17,947 nucleotides of DNA from JBDSLU01 sp039916225 (lineage in GTDB: Bacteria > Acidobacteriota > Vicinamibacteria > Vicinamibacterales > Vicinamibacteraceae): contig JBDSLU010000148.1 in assembly GCA_039916225.1 (NCBI GenBank), forward strand, positions 1 to 17,947, written 5' to 3'. Made by a program: the position numbers and the translations under genes. Shown one piece after another: positions 7,801-14,906 of this stretch (positions are counted from its first letter, which is position 1; every line of letters begins with the position of its first letter). The notes beneath the pieces were generated by a model. It had not been told where the DNA came from, searched no databases, and worked only from the letters and a program-made list of their open reading frames with translations.

Positions 7801-8190
7801 GATCACAAGACCGGCCGCAACCGCACGACGCGTGGGCTCGTCGTCGGCGGCGGTGGTACGCTGCAGCCGATCGTCTACACGCTGGTGGCTGAGCGCCTGC
7901 TGGGACGCCCGGTGTCCTACGCGCGCCTCTCCTACGCGACCACGGCCGGCGGGTTCACCGAGCACCCCGTCTCGGTGCGCGACGACCATCGGCGGGCCGG
8001 CATCGAGGTGCTCGAGATCATCGATCGCGCCGTCGAGGCCGGGGCGCTGCCGCAGGCGCCGCGCAAGGGCGCCTGCCAATGGTGCGACTTCCGCGCGGTG
8101 TGCGGCCCACTCGAGGAGCAACGCGCCGCCCGCAAGAACACCCGGCTCGGCGTGCTGGACGACCTGTCGTCGCTGCGAGGCATGCCGTGA
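4882..8190 (+). CDS. addB: AddB-like helicase-nuclease subunit
   Basis: This 1102-residue subunit of an AddAB-type double-strand-break resection enzyme would cut the strand it tracks and stabilise the complex. The N-terminal half resembles an inactive SF1 helicase: motifs such as RVVFVVGLAERVFPQRSREDPLLLD are present, but there is no Walker A GxGKT near the N-terminus. The C-terminal nuclease domain carries RGAIFHE (His842), GAID (Asp959) and VTDHKTG (Asp974, Lys976), the PD-(D/E)XK site. Four cysteines placed as for the AddB iron-sulfur cluster are Cys808 in FAACPYQF and Cys1065, Cys1068 and Cys1074 in CQWCDFRAVC. GTG 4882 is the first start and has only a weak ribosome-binding site. Its last codons overlap the addA start by 4 bases. 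The domain order and context make AddB much more likely than another UvrD-like protein. Confidence 0.88.
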   Translation: MAVQAVVSASARVRIDAATAFVAGWPAATELVVVAASRDAADDVCRALAVSRGATFGLHRFTLGQLASRIATATLAAAGVTPATALATDALATRALFELARDGQLGYLAPIADSPGLPRALSDTLGELREADVAPSRLAALGAAGPDLGRLAERYAALLAAGGLADRASLLGTATARLRAGDAGGLPPAPIVFVDVPIATVAEQAFVAALMARAPATLATLPAGDARTLSLLPPPLAAAVEVRDDGGTDAIAQVRRHLFAGDALTGVDDDSVRFFSAPGEAREAVEVARRILDEAGRGVPFDEMAIVVRAPESYWGPIEQALERARVPAWFSRGTRRPDPTGRAFLALLACAADDLSARSFAEYLSLGQVPRRDPQTKRVLPVPLPLVASLDEAASPGQLSLFDMLEQAGATPEAPSASDEAPPIERTDVRAPWRWESLLGDAAVASEVGPTGRAARWHRRLGGLRAELELRLRDLQTDEPDSGAVAAIERDLDALDDLSRFALPLVDELAALPAQARWGEWLDRLTGLAPRALRHPVRVLELLADLRPMTAVGPVTLAEVRRVLLPRLAQLDREPPKHRFGRVFVATPDALRGRTFRVVFVVGLAERVFPQRSREDPLLLDTMRAALGAPLAVEEQRVAGERLRLRLAVGAASERCWLSYPRLDVGQGRARVPSFYALDVVRASTGAVPDYVRFERDTAIATGAWLAWPAPDEPATAIDVWEHDLAVLGRLLRPAADPPARGAAHYLLELNPALARSLRTRWSRWKRTWSAWDGLVGSHAEVQRLLADQRLTARPYSVSALQRFAACPYQFLLGAIYRFQPIEQSEAIVQLDPLTRGAIFHEIQRDVLRALRSRGLLPVPVDRRGEVHDILRDVATAVFATHHDRLAPAIERVWEDEITLMHGDLRLWLTGVAASSAEWVPRWFELSFGLPIDDAHDEASVPDPIVIDDRFPIRGAIDLVEMHGTLGSLRVTDHKTGRNRTTRGLVVGGGGTLQPIVYTLVAERLLGRPVSYARLSYATTAGGFTEHPVSVRDDHRRAGIEVLEIIDRAVEAGALPQAPRKGACQWCDFRAVCGPLEEQRAARKNTRLGVLDDLSSLRGMP

Positions 8191-11100
8191 GCGCGCTGGC
8201 TGACGCCGCCGAGCGCGAGCGCATCCGGACCGGCCTCGACGAGACGTTCGCGGTCGAAGCCGCGGCCGGGACCGGCAAGACCACGGTCCTCGTCGATCGC
8301 ATCGTCAACGTCCTGGCGTCGGGCCGGACGACGGTGGAGCGGATCGCCGCGGTGACGTTCTCGGAGAAAGCGGCTGGCGAGCTGAAGCTCCGCCTGCGCG
8401 CCGAGCTCGAGACGCGGCGGCAGGCGGCCACCAGGGCGGGGGCCACGGCGTCTGCGGCGGCGTTGGCGGCCGCGCTCGCCAACCTGGAGCAGGCGCACGT
8501 CAGCACCATCCATACCTTCTGCGCCGACCTGCTGCGCGAGCGGCCGGTCGAGGCCCGCATCGATCCGCGCTTCACGATGTCCACCGAGCCGCAGGCCCGC
8601 GCGCTGTTCGGAGCGGTCTTCAATGACTGGCTGCGGGCGCGGCTCGAGGCGCCGCCGCCCGGCGTGCGTCGCGCGCTCCGCCGCCGCAGCTTCGGCGACG
8701 ACGGTCCGATCGGCCGGCTCGAACGCGCCGCGTGGACCCTCACCGAGTGGCGCGACTTCACCAGCGCGTGGGATCCGGGCGCGTTCGATCAGGTCGCCCG
8801 CGTCGACGCGCTGGCCGACGACGTGTTCGCGTTCGCACGCCTGGCCGATGAACCAGCCGACCATCAGGACGCGCTCTTCCTGGACACCGAAGCGGCGCGT
8901 CGTGTCGCTGGCGAGGTCACGGTCTCCGAGCAGGTGCGGCCGCGCGACTACGACGGACTCGAGGCACAACTGGTCGCGCTCGACTCCTACAAGTTCAAGC
9001 GGCCGCGGACTGGGCGCAAGACGAATCCCTACGCGCGCGGCGTGTCGCGACAGCAGGTGCTGGACAGCCACGCGTCGCTGGTGACGCGGATCGAGGCATT
9101 CCGCTGCGATGCGGACGCCGATCTGGCGGCGCGGTTGCGCGACGAGCTGGCGACGGCGATCGATGCCTACGAAGCGGCCAAGGCGCGCATCGGCGCGCTC
9201 GATTTCCTCGACCTGCTGGTGCGGGCGCGCGACCTGGTCCGCGACAGCGCCGACGTGCGGGCGGCGTTCCAGCGACGGTTCACGCACCTGTTCGTCGACG
9301 AGTTCCAGGACACCGATCCGCTGCAGGCCGAGATCCTGTTGCTGCTGGCCGCCGACGACGCCAGCGAGACACAGTGGCGGGCGGTGCGTCCGGTCGCCGG
9401 CAAGCTGTTCGTGGTCGGCGATCCCAAGCAGTCGATCTATCGCTTCCGCCGCGCCGACGTCGGCATCTACGAATCGGTGCGCGAGCAGCTGCGGGGGCAT
9501 GGAGCCGCCTGCGTCGCGCTGCGCAGCAGCTTTCGCGCCGTGCCCGACATCCAGCGCGCCGTCAACGCCGCCTTCGCGCCACGGATGACCGGCGACGCGA
9601 CGGCGGTGCAGGCGTCCTATGTGCCGCTCGCCCCAGTGCGGTCGGCGCCGGCCGGCCAGCCGGCCATCGTCGCGCTGCCGGTGCCTCGCGTCCGCATGTG
9701 GAACGGCAGCCCGACCAAGGCCTCGCTGACCGAGGGCCAGCCGCACGCCGTTGCGGCGTTCGTCGACTGGCTGGTCAGGCACAGCGGCTGGACGGTGACC
9801 GACCGCGAGCGGCCGCGCGAGCGCGCCCCGATCCAGGCGCGCGACGTCTGCCTGCTGTTCCGGCGCTTCGACACGCGGAGCTTCGACGGGCCGACCATCG
9901 ACGTGACGCGGCCGTACGTCCAGGCGCTGGAGGCGCGCGGCCTGCCGCACCTCCTCGTCGGCGGGAAGAGCTTCCACGAGCGGGAGGAAGTCGAGACGCT
10001 GCGCGCCGCGCTGGCGGCGATCGAGTGGCCGGACGACGAACTGTCGGTGTTCGGGACGCTTCGCGGTGCCCTGTTCGCCTTCGGCGACGACGTCCTGCTG
10101 GCCTACCGCGCCCGCGCCCGACACTTTCGACCGTTCGGCGCGCTCGACGCACCCGCCGAGGGCGAGACGGAACTGCCGGCACGCTTGCGCGAGGTCAGCG
10201 ATGCGCTGCGGCTGTTGCGGGATCTGCACCTCCGCCGGAATCAGCGCCCCGTCGCCGCGACCATCGCGGCGTTGCTGGGCGCCTCGCGGGCGCATGCGAT
10301 CTTCGCGCTGCGGCCGTCAGGTGAGCAGGCACTCGCCAACGTCCAGTACGTCGGCGAGCTGGCGCGGCAGTACGAAGCGGGAGGCGGCTTGTCGTTCCGC
10401 GGCTTCGTCGAGCGCCTGCGCGACGAGGCCGAAGAGACGCGCGCCGCTGAAGCGCCGATCCTCGAGGAGGGCAGCGACGGGGTCCGGCTGATGACCGTGC
10501 ACAAGGCCAAGGGCCTCGAGTTTCCGGTCGTCGTGCTGGTCGACATCGGCGCCGAGCTGTCCCGTAGCACCGCATCTCGGTGGGTGGACAGCCAGGGCGC
10601 CCGATGCGCGGTCAGCCTGGCCGGCTGGGCACCGGCGGAACTGCGCGCGCACGCACCGGTCGAAGTGGCCCGCGACGAGGCCGAGGGCGTCCGCGTCGCC
10701 TACGTCGCGGCCACGCGGGCCCGCGATCTGCTCGTGGTGTGCGCCGCCGGCGACGGACCGGTCGGCGGGTGGGTGAGCCCGCTGAACGCGGCGATCTATC
10801 CGGCCATGGATCGGCGGCGCGAGGCGATCCGCGAGGGCTGGGCCGAGCAGTTCGGGCCCGACTCCACCATCGACCGCGAGGACACCGTCCCGCTGACGAG
10901 CGTCCGGCCGGGCATCCACGCGTTCGACGGCGACGAGCCCTACGCGGTGACCTGGTGGGATCCGGGCGTCCTCGAGCTCGATCGGCAGCCAACGTTCGGC
11001 CTGCGGCGCGAAGAGCTGATCGCCAAGGACGCCGAACCCGGTGTCGTCGACGCCGGGCTCGAGGCGTTCGCCCAGTGGCGGGTCGCGCGCGAAGGGGCGG

Positions 11101-11732
11101 TGGAGCAGGGGAGCCGCCCGACGCACCGCGTCGTGACCGCCCGCGCCCGCGCCGCCCAGCTCGCAGAATCGGCCACGTTTGTCGACGCTCCCGGAGACGC
11201 TCCGGGACCCACTCCGGGACGGGCTCCGGGAGACGGTTCGGGAGGAATCGCCGTCGCCGTGGAGGCGATTCCGCGGCCGGACGGGATCGCGGCGGCGGGG
11301 GCGCGGTTCGGCGCGCTGGTTCACGCCGTGCTGGCGCTGGTGCCGCTGGACGCCCTTCCGGCGGCGGTCACTGCGATGGCCGCACAGCAGGCGCGCGTCC
11401 TGGCCGCGGACGCGGCGGAGACGGATGGCGCGGCCCGGATCGTCGCGGCGGCGCTGGCCCACGCCGCCTTCACGCCGCTGCGCGACGCGGCGGCCCGGGG
11501 AGCACTCCGCCGCGAGGTGCCGGTCGCGCTGGCCGAGCCGACCGGCGCCATCGTCGAGGGCGTCGTGGACGCCGCCTTCGAGACCGAGGCGGGCTGGGTG
11601 GTCGTCGATTTCAAGACCGACGCCGACCCGGGTGAGGCCCTCGAGGCCTATCTCGGCCAGGTTCGGGTCTACGCCCGCGCCATCGCCACCGCGACCGGGC
11701 GTCCGGCGCGGGGCCTGCTGCTGCGCCTCTAG
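8187..11732 (+). CDS. addA: AddA-like UvrD helicase with PD-(D/E)XK nuclease
   Basis: This 1181-residue motor and nuclease subunit of AddAB unwinds broken DNA ends 3'-5' and degrades them for RecA loading. Visible helicase motifs are Walker A AAAGTGKTT (25-33), STIHTFC, Walker B DEFQD (371-375), GDPKQSIYRF (411-420), TVHKAKGLEF (770-779) and AATRAR (841-846). The C-terminal nuclease has His1046, VEGVVD (Asp1128) and VVVDFKTD (Asp1141, Lys1143). All key residues are present, so it should be active. GTG 8187 overlaps the addB stop (GTGA) and has GAGG 6 bases upstream; upstream extensions are antisense to addB coding. A repetitive DAPG-type linker (residues 1000-1019) separates helicase and nuclease. 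The TAG stop lies in the left inverted repeat of a MITE-like element, though LLLRL is a normal AddA ending. Confidence 0.93.
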   Translation: MSALADAAERERIRTGLDETFAVEAAAGTGKTTVLVDRIVNVLASGRTTVERIAAVTFSEKAAGELKLRLRAELETRRQAATRAGATASAAALAAALANLEQAHVSTIHTFCADLLRERPVEARIDPRFTMSTEPQARALFGAVFNDWLRARLEAPPPGVRRALRRRSFGDDGPIGRLERAAWTLTEWRDFTSAWDPGAFDQVARVDALADDVFAFARLADEPADHQDALFLDTEAARRVAGEVTVSEQVRPRDYDGLEAQLVALDSYKFKRPRTGRKTNPYARGVSRQQVLDSHASLVTRIEAFRCDADADLAARLRDELATAIDAYEAAKARIGALDFLDLLVRARDLVRDSADVRAAFQRRFTHLFVDEFQDTDPLQAEILLLLAADDASETQWRAVRPVAGKLFVVGDPKQSIYRFRRADVGIYESVREQLRGHGAACVALRSSFRAVPDIQRAVNAAFAPRMTGDATAVQASYVPLAPVRSAPAGQPAIVALPVPRVRMWNGSPTKASLTEGQPHAVAAFVDWLVRHSGWTVTDRERPRERAPIQARDVCLLFRRFDTRSFDGPTIDVTRPYVQALEARGLPHLLVGGKSFHEREEVETLRAALAAIEWPDDELSVFGTLRGALFAFGDDVLLAYRARARHFRPFGALDAPAEGETELPARLREVSDALRLLRDLHLRRNQRPVAATIAALLGASRAHAIFALRPSGEQALANVQYVGELARQYEAGGGLSFRGFVERLRDEAEETRAAEAPILEEGSDGVRLMTVHKAKGLEFPVVVLVDIGAELSRSTASRWVDSQGARCAVSLAGWAPAELRAHAPVEVARDEAEGVRVAYVAATRARDLLVVCAAGDGPVGGWVSPLNAAIYPAMDRRREAIREGWAEQFGPDSTIDREDTVPLTSVRPGIHAFDGDEPYAVTWWDPGVLELDRQPTFGLRREELIAKDAEPGVVDAGLEAFAQWRVAREGAVEQGSRPTHRVVTARARAAQLAESATFVDAPGDAPGPTPGRAPGDGSGGIAVAVEAIPRPDGIAAAGARFGALVHAVLALVPLDALPAAVTAMAAQQARVLAADAAETDGAARIVAAALAHAAFTPLRDAAARGALRREVPVALAEPTGAIVEGVVDAAFETEAGWVVVDFKTDADPGEALEAYLGQVRVYARAIATATGRPARGLLLRL
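11184..11243 (+). repeat. Five 12-bp tandem units inside addA
   Basis: Five consecutive 12-base units of the type GACGCTCCGGGA lie in frame and encode five tetrapeptides of consensus DAPG. They fall in the inter-domain linker before the nuclease, where length change would be tolerated. Confidence 0.85.
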
Positions 11733-11894
11733 CAGCCCGTGGTGGAAGTGACGCGTGGCACCGAGACGGGCGAGGCGCCCGCCGATCCAGGCGCGAGGAG
11801 GAAGCATATCGGTGATATTCGACCGACGAGCAACGCCGAGCGGCGGGATGCATCGCCCGTCGAATGCAGCGGCATTTCCACCACGGGCTGCTAG
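11729..11894. mobile_element. MITE-like element with 19-bp perfect terminal inverted repeats
   Basis: CTAGCAGCCCGTGGTGGAA (11729-11747) is exactly repeated in reverse at 11876-11894, bounding a 166-base unit. Inside are nested inverted pairs: ACGGGCGA (11766-11773) with TCGCCCGT (11853-11860), and CCCGCCG (11778-11784) with CGGCGGG (11841-11847). The whole element can therefore fold into one long hairpin. The palindromic CTAG at each end could instead be a 4-base target duplication, leaving 15-bp repeats. No transposase is encoded, so it would need one in trans. It could alternatively be a transcribed structured RNA or a bidirectional terminator after addA. The repeat structure is certain; mobility is inferred. 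Confidence 0.6.
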
Positions 11895-12002
11895 CAGCCT
11901 CCGGCCGGTTTGCTCCGTCTAACCGCCTTCAGAGCCTCCGGGGGAGGCCCGGCACCCCGCCGTGCACCCCTGGACGGGCGCGTTTGCGTATTAAGCAGGC
12001 AG
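11895..12002 (+). promoter_or_regulatory. Leader region of the sigma-factor cassette
   Basis: This is a 108-base spacer between the MITE-like element and the sigma gene. TATTAA (11989-11994) lies 8 bases before ATG 12003 and is the only AT-rich stretch, so it is a possible -10 box. The intervening AGGCAG would be a weak ribosome-binding site. No convincing -35 or autoregulatory ECF promoter is seen. Confidence 0.3.
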
Positions 12003-12683
12003 ATGGCGACTTTGACCCTGGCCCGTTCGGCCGCCGCGACGTCCGCGGCCGCCCGCGATGCCATGCCGGCCCGCGAGGCCATGCCGGCCCGCGAGGCCAT
12101 GCCGGCCCGCGACGCCGGGCCGTCGCGTGATTCCCGGCCGGAGCCTGGCGCCGACGCCCGGGATCGTCGTCTGGCCCGCGCTCGAGGCGGCGACCTGGAC
12201 GCGTTCGCCGAGCTGGTCCGGCACCATCAGCGGCTGGTGTTCGGGATCGCCTGCCGGATGCTCGACGATCGCGCCGCCGCCGAGGACCTGGCCCAGGACG
12301 TGTTCGTCCAGCTGCACCGGCACCTCGCGACCATCGAATCGGACGCGCACCTGGGCAGCTGGCTGCGGCGCGTCGTGACCCACCGCGCCATCGACGCCGT
12401 GCGCGAGCGCAAGCGCCGGCCGGTGACGCCGCTCGATGCGGTCGCCGAGCCGGTGACCCCGACGGTCGCCCATCGCGATCCGCTGCTGGTGTCGTCGCTC
12501 CGCGCGGAGGTCGCGGCGCTGCCCGCCGCGGCCCGCGCCGTGGTGGTGCTTCGCTACCAGCGCGAGCTCGGCCCGGTCGAGATCGCCGAAGCGCTCGACA
12601 TGCCGCTCAACACGGTGAAGAGCCACCTGAAACGATCGCTGTTGGTCCTGCGCGCGCGCTGCGCCCGGCTGCGGCTGGGATAG
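12003..12683 (+). CDS. ECF-type RNA polymerase sigma factor
   Basis: The 226-residue sigma-70 family protein of the extracytoplasmic-function (RpoE-like) class redirects RNA polymerase to a specific regulon. Region 2 covers about 58-140, including DLDAFAELVRHHQRLVFGIACRML, AAAEDLAQDVFVQLHRHL and SWLRRVVTHRAIDAVRERKRR. Region 4 covers about 165-218, with LPAAARAVVVLRYQRELGPVEIAEAL and the helix-turn-helix end NTVKSHLKRSLLVLR. About 55 extra residues precede region 2. They include three AMPARE-type hexapeptides from an 18-bp DNA repeat, each with an in-frame ATG (12063, 12081, 12099). Starting at 12099 would give a more usual N-terminus, so ATG 12003 is only the longest credible start. The membrane protein and DUF4252 gene follow in the same direction. 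Confidence 0.92.
   Translation: MATLTLARSAAATSAAARDAMPAREAMPAREAMPARDAGPSRDSRPEPGADARDRRLARARGGDLDAFAELVRHHQRLVFGIACRMLDDRAAAEDLAQDVFVQLHRHLATIESDAHLGSWLRRVVTHRAIDAVRERKRRPVTPLDAVAEPVTPTVAHRDPLLVSSLRAEVAALPAAARAVVVLRYQRELGPVEIAEALDMPLNTVKSHLKRSLLVLRARCARLRLG
12060..12113 (+). repeat. Three 18-bp tandem repeats in the sigma-factor N-terminus
   Basis: GCCATGCCGGCCCGCGAG occurs three times head to tail, perfect except that the last copy ends in C. Each unit encodes AMPARE (last AMPARD) and contains an in-frame ATG. Copy-number change would keep the frame. Confidence 0.92.
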
Positions 12684-12717
12684 ACGGCACGACGACGATG
12701 TGCGGCTGGTGAGTGAG

Positions 12718-13101
12718 ATGGTCGACGAGACGAGAGAAGACGTCATGGACATCGAACGCGCGCTCGAGCGCGCCATGGACGCGGACGATCCGGGTCCGGC
12801 TTTCGCCGGCCGCGTCATCGCCGCGATCAAGGGAGAGGCGTCGGCACGCCCGGCCGCGACGCCAGCCCGGTCGACCCGGACGAGCGGCTCGGTCGTGTGG
12901 CGCGCCCTGCTGCCGCTGGCGGCGACCGTCGCGCTGACCTTCGCGGGCGTGCGGTGGCAGGCGACTCGGGCCGAGGAGGCCCGCGCCGAGGCGGAGGGCG
13001 TCCGCGCCCGTGCCGCGCACACCCAGCTGATGCAGGCGCTGCGCCTCACCGGCGAAAAGTTGAACGCGGTGCACCGCGCCATCGAGCGGTCCCAGCAGTG
13101 A
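12718..13101 (+). CDS. Single-pass membrane protein, probable anti-sigma partner
   Basis: The 127-residue protein has an acidic cytoplasmic N-terminal part (MDADDPGPAFAGRVIAAI, 20-37), a Pro/Ala/Ser/Thr-rich stretch, one membrane helix (about 62-79) and a charged helical tail ending LMQALRLTGEKLNAVHRAIE. Its place 34 bases after an ECF sigma gene and its single-helix topology suggest it restrains the sigma factor at the membrane. It has no HxxxCxxC zinc-binding anti-sigma motif, so this role is inferred from context. The start is uncertain: GTG 12700, ATG 12718 and ATG 12745 are in frame. ATG 12745 has the best purine-rich upstream sequence (GAGAGAAGA), while 12718 keeps a longer acidic N-terminus. 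No enzyme motif is seen. Confidence 0.65.
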   Translation: MVDETREDVMDIERALERAMDADDPGPAFAGRVIAAIKGEASARPAATPARSTRTSGSVVWRALLPLAATVALTFAGVRWQATRAEEARAEAEGVRARAAHTQLMQALRLTGEKLNAVHRAIERSQQ

Positions 13102-13118
13102 GGGCAGGAGTTGGAGTC

Positions 13119-13781
13119 ATGAGGATCAAAGGATTTGGCACTGTGGCGCTCACGCTGTGGCTGGTGCCAGTCATGTCGAGCGTGCTCAGCGGCGGGCTCG
13201 CTGCGCAGACGTCGGGACCGCGCATGCCCTTCGCTGGCCTCGAGAAGCTGGCCGCGGCGGCGTCGGAAACCGTCGACGTGTCGCTCGACACCAGCCTGCT
13301 CGCCCTCGCCGCCCGTTTCATGGACGACACGGGCGACGAGGATCAGGCCAAGGTCAAGGCGATGCTGACCGGTCTCAAGGGCGTCTACGTGCGCAGCTAC
13401 GAGTTCGGTGCCGACGGCGCCTTCGGTCCGACGGAGGTCGAAGGCATCCGCCGACAGATGGCCGCGCCGGGCTGGTCGCGCATGGCCGGCATCCGCAGCA
13501 GGAAGGACAACGCCAACGTCGACGTCTACCTGTGGCTGGATGGCGAGAAGATCGGCGGGCTCGGCATCCTCGCGACCGAGCCCCGGCGCTTCACGGTCGT
13601 CAACATCGTCGGCTCCATCGATCTCGATCAGCTCCGCCGCCTCGAAGGCTTCGGCCTGCCCCGGCTCGATCTCGAGAGAGATCGAGACAGGGACAAAGCG
13701 AGCAGGGACAAGGCCAAAGGCGTGAAGGACAAGCGGAAGGGCGCCAAGGACGAGCCGGACGGCGAGAACGACGACAACTAG
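13119..13781 (+). CDS. Exported DUF4252-domain protein
   Basis: The 220-residue protein has an N-terminal signal peptide (basic MRIKGFG, hydrophobic stretch to about residue 26, cleavage probably near GGLAAQT). The DUF4252-like domain spans about 52-180: long helical start VDVSLDTSLLALAARFM, then LTGLKGVYVRSYEF, VDVYLWLDGEKIGGLGILATEPRRFTVVNIVGSIDLDQL. The function of this domain is unknown; in my recollection it often follows ECF sigma factors and small membrane proteins in Acidobacteriota and Bacteroidota. Residues 185-220 form a highly charged tail of Arg/Asp/Lys with no hydrophobic residues to speak of. ATG 13119 has GGAG 2-5 bases upstream and is 17 bases after the preceding stop, so the three genes form one operon. 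It is probably periplasmic. Confidence 0.8.
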   Translation: MRIKGFGTVALTLWLVPVMSSVLSGGLAAQTSGPRMPFAGLEKLAAAASETVDVSLDTSLLALAARFMDDTGDEDQAKVKAMLTGLKGVYVRSYEFGADGAFGPTEVEGIRRQMAAPGWSRMAGIRSRKDNANVDVYLWLDGEKIGGLGILATEPRRFTVVNIVGSIDLDQLRRLEGFGLPRLDLERDRDRDKASRDKAKGVKDKRKGAKDEPDGENDDN

Positions 13782-13889
13782 CTCGAGCGTCGCACGGCCC
13801 TCCGCGCCGCCGACAGACGAGATTCGTTCGACTTCGTTTGCTCCGGCCCTGTCACCGTGAAATCATGCGGAGACGGAGACGGATCGGAG
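13782..13889 (+). other. Short spacer before the acyltransferase gene
   Basis: The 108 bases hold no gene. A less GC-rich patch (GATTCGTTCGACTTCGTTTG, 13820-13839) may hold the acyltransferase promoter, but I see no clear -10/-35 pair. No terminator hairpin is evident after the DUF4252 gene, so read-through from the sigma cassette is possible. Confidence 0.25.
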
Positions 13890-14879
13890 ATGCGAGGGAC
13901 GGTCGATACGGGTGCGGCGGTGGCGCTGCATGAACGATCCCTGGGCACGATCGATCCGATCGCCTGGGACCTGTTCGTCGTCACCAGCGGCGGCTCCTTC
14001 CTCGGCTCATGGAAGGTCATCCGCGCCGAAGGCCTCCTCCGCACCGTCCGCGTCTTCGAACTGTTCAGCGCAGGCACCGCGCCGGTGAAGATCGGCCAAT
14101 GCGCGATCGCGGTCAGCCGCCGTCGCGTTCGGTTCCTCGACCGCCTGCACCTGCTGCCCGAACACGCCGCCGTGTGGGCCGAGGCCGTGCAGATGGTCGT
14201 CGCCCGCTGCGGCGCCGCGACCTACGCCTACGGCTCGCCGTGGAATCACGAATGCCGCCGCGTGGCGACGCTCGCCGAGCACTCGTCGGATCGAGGCCTC
14301 GTGGACGCCGGCCTGCGTCTCGATTGCGTCGACTTCGCCGCCTGGCCCGATTTCGCCAGCTATCGGCGGGCGGTCAGCGAGAACATCCGCCGCGACTACA
14401 AGAAGGCCGCCGCCGCCGGACCGACGGTGGTGACCCGTCGCGGTGTCGCCGCCTACCGCGACGTTCCCGCCCTCGTCGGGTTGCGCAAGCAAGTCATGGA
14501 ACGGAATGGCGAACCGTTCTCGAGCGTGCTCGACACGCCCAAGCACGCCCTCAAGCTGCTGTGCCTGCGCGACGACGCCTTCATCTCGACGGTGGAGGCG
14601 CGTGGCGAACGTCAGGGTGCCTTCTTCGGCGTCCGCTTCGGCGACCGGATCTATTTCCTCAGTGGCGGCACCCGCGATCGCTCGGAAGGCTTCGGGTCGT
14701 ACTTGTTCCTCTCCCTGATCGAGGGCTGGTTCTCGCAGCATCCCGGCGGGAAGCTGTATCTCGGCATGACCGAGCCGGGCCTCGAGCCCGCGACCTACGA
14801 CCGCGGCAACTTGCTGTATCGCCGGAAGCTGCGGGCGACATCGGTCCCGGGAACCGCGTTCACCCTCGACGTTCGCTGA
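13890..14879 (+). CDS. GNAT-fold (BioF2/FemAB-like) acyltransferase
   Basis: The 329-residue soluble protein has the layout of double GNAT-fold acyltransferases of the BioF2/FemAB-like type, which transfer acyl or aminoacyl groups. Recognisable parts are SYRRAVSENIRRDYKKA (about 153-169), a helix-rich middle with LRKQVMERNGEPF, a beta region AFFGVRFGDRIYFLSGGTRD, and FGSYLFLSLIEGWF (about 268) followed by a C-terminal LYLGMTEPGL..YDRGNLLYRRKL segment. I chose ATG 13890 because GGAG sequences lie at 13875-13878 and directly before it. GTG 13857 is possible and would add 11 residues. No signal peptide is present. It stands apart from exopolysaccharide genes in this window, so the substrate is unknown; some proteins of this type act on sugar-nucleotide or lipid-linked intermediates. 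Confidence 0.62.
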   Translation: MRGTVDTGAAVALHERSLGTIDPIAWDLFVVTSGGSFLGSWKVIRAEGLLRTVRVFELFSAGTAPVKIGQCAIAVSRRRVRFLDRLHLLPEHAAVWAEAVQMVVARCGAATYAYGSPWNHECRRVATLAEHSSDRGLVDAGLRLDCVDFAAWPDFASYRRAVSENIRRDYKKAAAAGPTVVTRRGVAAYRDVPALVGLRKQVMERNGEPFSSVLDTPKHALKLLCLRDDAFISTVEARGERQGAFFGVRFGDRIYFLSGGTRDRSEGFGSYLFLSLIEGWFSQHPGGKLYLGMTEPGLEPATYDRGNLLYRRKLRATSVPGTAFTLDVR

Positions 14880-14906
14880 CCGCCGGCGCTGCCAACGCCC
14901 GACACG

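Noticed and set aside
10317..11807. Minus-strand 496-residue frame ending over the MITE-like element
   Set aside because: It is antisense to addA, and no codon pattern or motif supports it. The tempting FHHGLL string near 11740 comes from the inverted repeat itself, which also reads FHHGLL on the plus strand at 11872-11889.
12060..12113. CRISPR-like or regulatory tandem array
   Set aside because: The 18-base units are directly adjacent with no spacers, and the reading frame continues into sigma region 2, so this is a coding repeat.
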